DNA of 8,207 nucleotides from Candidatus Omnitrophota bacterium (GTDB lineage Bacteria; Omnitrophota; Omnitrophia; Omnitrophales; JACROU01): positions 1 to 8,207 of the forward strand of contig JACQQR010000022.1 in NCBI GenBank assembly GCA_016206875.1, written 5' to 3'. The position numbers and the translations under genes were made by a program. Under the pieces are notes generated by a model, which saw only the letters and a list, made by a program, of their open reading frames with translations, made no database searches and was not told where the DNA came from. Each line of letters starts with the position of its first letter. Within the stretch, counting starts at the first letter, position 1. This document shows, in pieces, positions 1-3,998 of this stretch.

Positions 1-154
1 GCTGAATATATTCGCTGAGATCCCGGAAATGTTTATGGCGCACTGTTCCGTCAGTGCGGTCCAGCACCAAAAGGCGCGAAGAGACGCGATCGGGCACGGG
101 ATGATATGCGATCAATTCTTGAGGCAGTACGTAATCAAAATCGGAGAGTTTCAT
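1..154 (-). CDS. queA: S-adenosylmethionine:tRNA ribosyltransferase-isomerase QueA (N-terminal part; gene runs off the window)
   Basis: QueA transfers and isomerises the ribosyl part of S-adenosylmethionine onto 7-aminomethyl-7-deazaguanine in tRNA, giving epoxyqueuosine at the wobble position; it acts in the cytoplasm in queuosine synthesis. The 51 visible codons begin MKLSDFDYVLPQELIAYHP and continue with SRLLVLDR and a RHKHFRDL stretch, the characteristic QueA N-terminus (family knowledge: MKLSDFDYxLPxELIAQxP, then SRLLVLDR and HxxFxDL). The start is the ATG at 152-154. No good Shine-Dalgarno sequence precedes it; the upstream sequence is the edge of the inverted repeat at 161-207. The remaining roughly 290 codons lie beyond position 1, so the catalytic core cannot be checked. 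It is the last visible gene of the nfi-hypothetical-queA series. Identification is firm despite the truncation by the window edge. Confidence 0.93.
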   Translation of the reverse strand, partial: MKLSDFDYVLPQELIAYHPVPDRVSSRLLVLDRTDGTVRHKHFRDLSEYIQ

Positions 155-160
155 AATTTT

Positions 161-207
161 GCCATTCCCGCGAAAGCCTTGCCTACCGGCAGGCAGGCGG
201 GAATGGC
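161..207. repeat. 47-nt extragenic inverted repeat (REP-like) between queA and the upstream gene
   Basis: Perfect 11-bp arms GCCATTCCCGC (161-171) and GCGGGAATGGC (197-207) enclose a second, imperfect palindrome centred on CCGG (TGCCT at 180-184 pairs with AGGCA at 191-195, with the core GCCTACCGGCAGGC at 181-194). The element almost fills the 64-nt gap between queA (start 154) and the gene ending at 219. There is no T-run after it on the minus strand, so it is a poor intrinsic terminator. Palindromes of the GCCTACCGGCAGGC kind are, to my knowledge, dispersed in many genomes of uncultivated bacteria. A folded RNA could protect the upstream message or modulate queA translation; that is inference. 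Confidence 0.75.
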
Positions 208-218
208 AACCAATCCAA

Positions 219-950
219 TCATAATTTCTCTCCCCGCAAAATTTCAGGGATTTTTTCCGAGTCGATGCGCAGACCGCCATCGTGCTCAATCTTTAAGGTG
301 TAAATGGTTCCCGGCACAAACACCGAGCCCGGGGCTTCGATTTGCACGGATTTAATTCCCTGGCGGCTGCGGCTCACCGGGTCAAGCGCATATTTCCAAA
401 ATTTTTCCCACAGCCGTCTTTCCATGGGATTGCGTACGCCGGGAATTTTATATCCGTCCGGCACTTCGTAGGCGCGCGTAATCGGAAGCACACGGGCCGG
501 AACAGTTTGGCCTGTTTGACCGTCTTCGGTCTTCTGGGAAGATTTCGTAGCGTCTCCGAGCGCAAATGCTTTCAAGAATATATAGGCGCTTTTCCCTTTT
601 AATTGATCACCGGTCTCAACAAATTTATCCTGGAAGCGAATCACCAGCGATTGAAACTGAATCACATCTCCTTGAAACGTGAAATATTTCGGCGGCAATG
701 GTTTTCCGTACGCGTCGTATTCTAAAAATTTGATCGTCGTGGTGACTTGCTTCGTGGCCTCGTCGTACGAGGCGTTCGTGACGAGCACCTCGGCCACGCG
801 CGTGTCGGCAGAAAGACGCCTGACTATCTCCCGAAGAATTCTTGCCTCATTCCATTTCACAAGAAGAATGGAGACACCCCAAATGAAGGCGATGCAAAGA
901 AGCATCGAAAGCAACACAGAGATAAAACTTCTACAATTTTTACTTCTCAT
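219..950 (-). CDS. Membrane-anchored protein of unknown function
   Basis: I do not recognise this family. From the ATG at 948-950 it has 243 residues. It starts with a short basic stretch (MRSKNCRS), followed by one strongly hydrophobic segment at about residues 9-31 and then a basic cytoplasm/membrane-border motif, so it looks like a signal anchor with a soluble remainder of about 210 residues. That remainder is rich in beta-type alternation (residues 53-110 and 200-225) and has a polar Thr/Gln/Gly linker near residues 135-150. No catalytic motif or Cys pair stands out. The chosen start overlaps the nfi stop as ATGA (950-947), a classic coupled arrangement; alternative in-frame starts are ATG at 962 and GTG at 974, and none has a strong Shine-Dalgarno sequence. 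It lies between nfi and queA in the same direction and is probably cotranscribed with nfi. It may be a lineage-specific envelope protein; the function is open. Confidence 0.72.
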   Translation of the reverse strand: MRSKNCRSFISVLLSMLLCIAFIWGVSILLVKWNEARILREIVRRLSADTRVAEVLVTNASYDEATKQVTTTIKFLEYDAYGKPLPPKYFTFQGDVIQFQSLVIRFQDKFVETGDQLKGKSAYIFLKAFALGDATKSSQKTEDGQTGQTVPARVLPITRAYEVPDGYKIPGVRNPMERRLWEKFWKYALDPVSRSRQGIKSVQIEAPGSVFVPGTIYTLKIEHDGGLRIDSEKIPEILRGEKL

Positions 951-1633
951 TTTCTGAAGCATGGAAGCACGCACGCTTTCTCATTTTTCATTTGCTCTAC
1001 ATACTGGTCGGCTTGGCGAGTAGGCTCGGGCAGCCGGAACCCTTTTGCTGTGCGCAGTACCCAATCCCGTGCGGCTTCGAGTCCAATCAAATGGCCCGGC
1101 GAAACAAATACCGGCTGCACCCCAGAGCGGGTGCGCAGCACAATCCCAATCATTTCTTTGCAATGGTATAGATAAGTCCAACTTCCCTGGTGAGCGGCCG
1201 GCATTTTATAGGTTCCGATTAAAACAGATTTCGCTACACCAATGGTTGGCCGGCCCAGCCAAAGCCCCAAGTGACTGGCAATGCCGATGCGTCTTGGATG
1301 CGCAATACCTTGCCCATCCACTAAAAATAAATCGGGTGAATGCGAAAGTTTTCCAATGGCCCGTAGAAGCGCCGGCGCTTCCCGAAACGACAACAAACCG
1401 GGAATATAAGGAAAACGCACTTTATCCACCACACAAGACTGCTCCACCCGATCGAGTGAAGGATAGTGAAAAACAATCACTCCGGCAAAGCATTTTTTCG
1501 TGCGCGGGTCATAAGCCAAATCACAGCCGGCAACGAAACGCACCTCCTTGGGCCCGCCGCGCGTAACAACAGACGCCGCCAAGCGCTTCTGAATTTCAAC
1601 GGCTTTCTTAGGAGAAACATTCCAGGGGTGCAT
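947..1633 (-). CDS. nfi: Endonuclease V (deoxyinosine 3' endonuclease)
   Basis: Endonuclease V nicks DNA at the second phosphodiester bond 3' to deoxyinosine and starts repair of deaminated adenine; it can also act on inosine in RNA. The 228-residue product has the complete family layout: the GCDLAYD motif with the first metal-binding Asp at residue 38, the FPYIPG wedge loop at 74-79 that probes the lesion, Glu85 in SFREAP, Asp106 in VDGQGIAHPRR (His112), the catalytic-type Lys135, and the C-terminal SPGH (His181) and LPEPTRQAD at 201-209. The length is normal, with a short extra tail. The start ATG (1631-1633) has no Shine-Dalgarno sequence and follows the lone CRISPR repeat by 38 nt, which leaves room only for a near-leaderless promoter (see 1642-1650) or read-through from the cas remnant. 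The stop overlaps the next gene by ATGA. Confidence 0.96.
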   Translation of the reverse strand: MHPWNVSPKKAVEIQKRLAASVVTRGGPKEVRFVAGCDLAYDPRTKKCFAGVIVFHYPSLDRVEQSCVVDKVRFPYIPGLLSFREAPALLRAIGKLSHSPDLFLVDGQGIAHPRRIGIASHLGLWLGRPTIGVAKSVLIGTYKMPAAHQGSWTYLYHCKEMIGIVLRTRSGVQPVFVSPGHLIGLEAARDWVLRTAKGFRLPEPTRQADQYVEQMKNEKACVLPCFRK

Positions 1634-1641
1634 AGCAAAAA

Positions 1642-1650
1642 ATTATCGCA
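1642..1650 (-). promoter_or_regulatory. Possible extended -10 promoter element in front of nfi
   Basis: On the minus strand TGCGATAAT lies 8 nt before the nfi ATG, fitting a TGn-extended -10 box; no -35 box at normal spacing is seen. Transcription would start almost at the ATG, giving a leaderless or near-leaderless message, which would agree with the absence of a ribosome binding site. This is a weak call from pattern alone. Confidence 0.25.
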
Positions 1651-1670
1651 TACTTACCTGCAAGAACTTA

Positions 1671-1702
1671 GTTTCAATCCACGCGCCCGCGTGGGGCGCG
1701 AC
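1671..1702 (-). CRISPR. Single complete type I-C CRISPR repeat (orphan, no array)
   Basis: A 32-nt unit on the minus strand begins GTCGCGCCCC and ends GTGGATTGAAAC, the classic subtype I-C repeat with its ATTGAAAC 3' handle. It contains a perfect 7-bp stem, CGCGCCC/GGGCGCG, around a CACGC loop. Translated in the frame of the adjacent Cas1 piece it gives VAPHAGAWIET, the well-known spurious peptide of I-C arrays. No second copy occurs in the window, so there is no repeat-spacer-repeat unit; the 38 nt between it and nfi could be a spacer remnant or trailing flank. The sequence looks intact rather than degenerate. Upstream it abuts the broken cas1 gene with no leader between, so it cannot receive new spacers in the normal way. 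Confidence 0.85.
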
Positions 1703-1943
1703 CGAACGAATATCATGCATCACCAAAGTATAAAAAAATGAAAGCAGACAATTAACATGGTCCAGCGGCGGGCGACGGTTTCTATCATTAAAATGAAATT
1801 CTTCGCCCGGAATAAAAATCAACTGATTAAAAACACTGAAATACGACCTAGCAGCCTCTCCTTCAATTCCCCGATACGGGCCCTTCCACTTTGGCCAAAA
1901 AACGTCCATAAGATGTGAGAAAACTGAGCGCTACATCATTCTC
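1703..1943 (-). pseudogene. cas1: cas1 remnant (type I-C): two pieces in different frames, both ends missing
   Basis: Cas1 is the integrase that inserts spacers with Cas2. Two fragments are visible. Piece one (about 1943-1866) reads NDVALSFLTSYGRFLAKVEG then PVSGN, matching the Cas1 N-terminal region where I-C members have VSFLTxxGRFLARVxGPVSGNVLLR; it is in the Cas4 frame and ends at a TGA. Piece two (1873-1703, other frame) reads RGIEGEAARSYFSVF, then RNRRPPLDHVNCLLSF and YTLVMHDIRS, the central Cas1 segment; the Glu of GIEG is a metal ligand. By family comparison, roughly 100 residues between the pieces are missing, as are the start, the later catalytic His and Asp, and the whole C-terminus. 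The two pieces overlap in the 8 bases 1866-1873 (CGGGGAAT), compatible with a microhomology deletion. The gene cannot encode an active integrase. Confidence 0.85.
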
Positions 1944-2432
1944 TGCCAAACGTTTGGCTGCATCTTCTGTTTTTATCCGAAGATAATTATCAAAAAGAAC
2001 TATTTCGCGCCGGCGCGGTTTTCCATAAAATAATGCTCCCTGCGGCACTTCGATTTTTAGTACTTCTTCCAAACAGATTGCTTGAGCACATAATTGCACC
2101 CGATCGCAATCGTCTATTTTGGGCTTGCCGAGTTTATGCTCTACCGGAAATGGCCTCCAGGAACCGCTGGACTCTCGGTGAAATTCCACCACATCCGCTT
2201 TTCCGGTTAGGCCTAGCCGTAAGGACCGAAGTGGCATACCATATTCCACTTTAAAATCACCTCGCGATTCAGTTGCAGGAGTATCTACTTTCTTCTCATG
2301 CATCACTCTACCTAAAACTGTTAGAAAATTCTCGTTCCATTGCTGCTCAAGATGGATAAGAGCGCACTGTCGCTCGCAGAAAATCAGGTGTTGCAGTGCC
2401 GAAACCTGGAGTAAATCATTTTCAGAATACAT
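1863..2432 (-). CDS. cas4: Cas4 exonuclease, C-terminally truncated and fused in frame to a Cas1 fragment
   Basis: Cas4 is a RecB-family (PD-(D/E)XK) iron-sulfur nuclease that trims prespacers before Cas1-Cas2 integration. Residues 1 to about 163 are clear I-C Cas4: MYSENDLLQVSALQHLIFCE at the start, His45 in GRVMHEK, Asp80 in TGKADVVEF, Glu98 and Lys100 in PVEHKLG, and the QLCAQAICLEEV helix at 113-124. Cys19 (in FCERQC) is the first expected cluster ligand. The C-terminal group of three cysteines (CxxC...C) is absent: after RLAE the frame continues with 25-26 residues of Cas1 N-terminal sequence ending GPVSGN. The nuclease residues therefore survive but the [4Fe-4S] cluster site does not, so activity is doubtful. 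The ATG (2430-2432) lies 3 nt after the DUF1016 stop, with AGGA just before it and AGAGGA further up, suggesting coupled translation. It could instead be classed as a pseudogene. Confidence 0.85.
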   Translation of the reverse strand: MYSENDLLQVSALQHLIFCERQCALIHLEQQWNENFLTVLGRVMHEKKVDTPATESRGDFKVEYGMPLRSLRLGLTGKADVVEFHRESSGSWRPFPVEHKLGKPKIDDCDRVQLCAQAICLEEVLKIEVPQGALFYGKPRRREIVLFDNYLRIKTEDAAKRLAENDVALSFLTSYGRFLAKVEGPVSGN

Positions 2433-2435
2433 TTC

Positions 2436-3596
2436 CTATTGTCCTCTTAAATGTAAGCGTTTTTTCATCGCTCGAGCTAGTTGTGACGCAGTTGGAAATT
2501 TACCCTTTAGTGCCGGCGGAAGCTGAGTTCGTAAATGATACTCAGCTACACCAATAGGGTTGACTTTAGATTTAAGAGCAAACTCAACTTCAAGATTATC
2601 TTTTTCAGCACAGAGAATAATCCCTATTGATGGTCTATCCCCGAGGCTCCGTTCTTTTTCGTTCAGTAAATTCAGATAAAAATCCATTTTACCCGCATGT
2701 TCCGGCTCAAAAGATCCCGCTTTCAACTCAATTGCCACCAGCGACTTGAGAAAACGGTGATAAAAGAGGAGATCAATAAAATATTCTTTATGCCCTAGCG
2801 TCAGTCGATACTGGCGTCCAACGAAACAAAACCCGTAACCCAACTCAAGAATAAAATCCTTCAACTTCTCAATCAGCATGCCTTCCAATTCGCGTTCTTG
2901 CGAAATCCGATCGATGCCAAGAAATTCAAGACTGTAACTACTTTTTGAGGCAGTCTCAGCCTGTTCGGCCAACGCTTCAGGTAATGCTGCTGGAAAATTA
3001 TGCATCTTTCTCTCTTTGAGTAATCGTTCATAGGTTCTTGCTTTAATCTGATTCAAAAGAACAATACGACTCCATCCAAATCGTGCTGTGGCAAGCATGT
3101 AATAGAAACGCTGGACAGGATCCGCTGTTTTGTTCAAGAGAGTCAGGTGCTGACCCCATGGAACTTCGGCCGCTAGCTGTCTCAGAAACAAAACAAATTC
3201 CTCGCCACCGCCTTTTTTCAATTTGGCGACAACTTGCCGCCAAATTGGAGATCCCGCCCGGCCAGAAACAGCAGGTTTCATTTTGGCGACAGCCTGCCGC
3301 CAAAATTCCGGAGAAGAATAAGCAAGAAAAAACCGTTTCATATCACGCAGATTTCTTGATGAAAACCCCCTGGCGCCAGGGAAAGCCTTCTGTAAATCTC
3401 TTGAAACAGTATCCACCACCCCATCACCCCACTGCTGCAAACGCTGTTTTTCGACAAGGCCGCGGCCAATATCCCAATAAAGCAGAATTAAATCCCTGTT
3501 GACCGCCCGGAAAGCAGATATCCGGGCAGACAGGATTCGCTTCTTGAGGTCTTTGATAAACGCCTGATATTCAGCGTTGGCTAGTGATTTCTGCAT
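2436..3596 (-). CDS. DUF1016/YhcG-type PDDEXK nuclease
   Basis: This 386-residue protein has the two-part layout of the family: an N-terminal DUF1016 domain (residues about 8-185, with LILLYWDIGRGL at 36-47, FSSRNLRDMKRFF at 78-90 and VPWGQHLTLLNK at 145-156) and a C-terminal nuclease domain (about 225-355). The nuclease core shows FIDLLFYHR with Asp275 and VAIELKAG with Glu290 and Lys292, the D...ExK signature. Family members are encoded in restriction, toxin-like and mobile contexts; the exact role is unsettled. Residues 98-149 contain three WRQ-type units with a 20-residue period (starting 98, 118 and 138); only the last carries the native VPWGQ, so the first two look inserted. The start ATG (3594-3596) is backed by AGGAG at 3604-3608, 7 nt upstream. 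It is followed after 3 nt by the Cas4 chimera. In I-C loci cas7 usually precedes cas4, so this gene sits where interference genes would be expected. Confidence 0.9.
   Translation of the reverse strand: MQKSLANAEYQAFIKDLKKRILSARISAFRAVNRDLILLYWDIGRGLVEKQRLQQWGDGVVDTVSRDLQKAFPGARGFSSRNLRDMKRFFLAYSSPEFWRQAVAKMKPAVSGRAGSPIWRQVVAKLKKGGGEEFVLFLRQLAAEVPWGQHLTLLNKTADPVQRFYYMLATARFGWSRIVLLNQIKARTYERLLKERKMHNFPAALPEALAEQAETASKSSYSLEFLGIDRISQERELEGMLIEKLKDFILELGYGFCFVGRQYRLTLGHKEYFIDLLFYHRFLKSLVAIELKAGSFEPEHAGKMDFYLNLLNEKERSLGDRPSIGIILCAEKDNLEVEFALKSKVNPIGVAEYHLRTQLPPALKGKFPTASQLARAMKKRLHLRGQ
3219..3306. repeat. Two palindromic units 60 nt apart inside the DUF1016 gene
   Basis: Unit A has 10-bp arms CAATTTGGCG (3219-3228) and CGCCAAATTG (3238-3247) around a 9-nt loop. 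Unit B has 9-bp arms ATTTTGGCG (3280-3288) and CGCCAAAAT (3298-3306), also around a 9-nt loop, and its loop is similar (ACAACTTGC versus ACAGCCTGC). The units are offset by exactly 60 nt, keeping the reading frame, and encode the repeated WRQ(A/V)VAK(M/L) segments. A third, diverged unit without the palindrome lies near 3165-3185 (LRQLAAEVPWGQ). The period suggests duplication of a coding segment or insertion of a palindromic element into the gene. Confidence 0.8.
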
Positions 3597-3603
3597 TACG
3601 ATT

Positions 3604-3608
3604 CTCCT
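3604..3608 (-). promoter_or_regulatory. Ribosome binding site of the DUF1016 gene
   Basis: AGGAG on the minus strand lies 7 nt before the ATG at 3594-3596. It is one of the two clearest Shine-Dalgarno sequences in the window (with 8061-8066) and fixes the start of the gene. Most genes here have weak or no such site, so it marks the first gene of a separate transcription unit. Confidence 0.75.
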
Positions 3609-3609
3609 A

Positions 3610-3801
3610 CAATAAGATCAAATAATTTTGAACAATCCAAAATTATTGGGATCCAAAATTTCCGGCTTCAATCCATCTAGTTTAGATAGCTGATAATTGT
3701 AGTCAAAAATGGTCTTGGGCTCTGATTGGCCATCTTTGCCCGCTAGCCCCCTGTTAGAATTGGACCTTGGATAAGAGAGATAAGAGGGCAGCATCAGAGG
3801 A
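3610..3801. other. Non-coding stretch between tRNA-Arg and the DUF1016 gene
   Basis: I see no gene here. A direct repeat ATCCAAAATT occurs twice, at 3635-3644 and 3651-3660 (16-nt spacing), and the segment between forms a dyad of CCAA and TTGG around AATTA (3637-3649). It sits 40-65 nt upstream of the DUF1016 start, where an operator or promoter would be expected, but I cannot name a convincing -35/-10 pair. A short direct repeat of GATAAGAG occurs near 3770-3787. An open frame across this stretch exists only because it runs through the tRNA and has no codon-level support. Confidence 0.4.
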
Positions 3802-3816
3802 TCCGCCTTCGGCGGA
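3802..3816. repeat. Hairpin just downstream of tRNA-Arg
   Basis: TCCGCC (3802-3807) and GGCGGA (3811-3816) form a perfect 6-bp stem with a 3-nt loop, 13 nt past the tRNA 3' end. The minus strand has no T-run after it, so it is at best a weak terminator or processing signal. It resembles the other short GC palindromes with a TTC/GAA loop in this window, such as 3914-3926. Confidence 0.55.
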
Positions 3817-3828
3817 GAACTCGGGTAT

Positions 3829-3902
<74 letters not shown>

Positions 3903-3926
3903 ATATATAGAAAGGCCCGAAGGGCC
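3903..3926 (-). terminator. Likely intrinsic terminator of the PolX operon
   Basis: On the minus strand GGCCC-TTC-GGGCC (3926-3914) forms a 5-bp GC stem and is followed by TTTCTATATAT, a short U-rich tail. It lies about 75 nt after the polX stop and directly before the tRNA-Arg 5' end. The tail is only moderately U-rich, so termination may be partial, and the tRNA might be cotranscribed and processed out. Confidence 0.55.
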
Positions 3927-3944
3927 ATTCCCGTTCGCGCCAGT

Positions 3945-3989
3945 CCCGTCCAGGGACGGGCGCATAAATATTGTACAGGGACAGTCCCT
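3945..3989. repeat. Two palindromes between polX and tRNA-Arg (REP-like)
   Basis: CCCGTCC (3945-3951) and GGACGGG (3954-3960) form a 7-bp hairpin with a 2-nt loop. AGGGACAGTCCCT (3977-3989) is a palindrome with one central unpaired base. The second shares the GACAGTC core with the GTGACAGTCAC palindromes at 8111-8199, so both may belong to one family of small extragenic elements of the kind mobilised by REP-associated tyrosine transposases. No such transposase is in this window. Confidence 0.6.
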
Positions 3990-3998
3990 TCATTCCTC

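Noticed and set aside
1671..1702. The repeat as the attachment-site copy of the tRNA-Arg 3' end
   Set aside because: Both contain CGCCCG-type GC runs, but the tRNA T-arm sequence (TTCGAATC) is absent and the unit matches the I-C repeat over all 32 nt.
1643..1909. An 88-codon open frame on the minus strand ending in a VAPHAGAWIET-type tail
   Set aside because: It is not a gene of its own: it joins the central Cas1 fragment to the translated CRISPR repeat and has an arbitrary upstream Met out of the Cas1 frame context. It is reported as a cas1 remnant plus a repeat.
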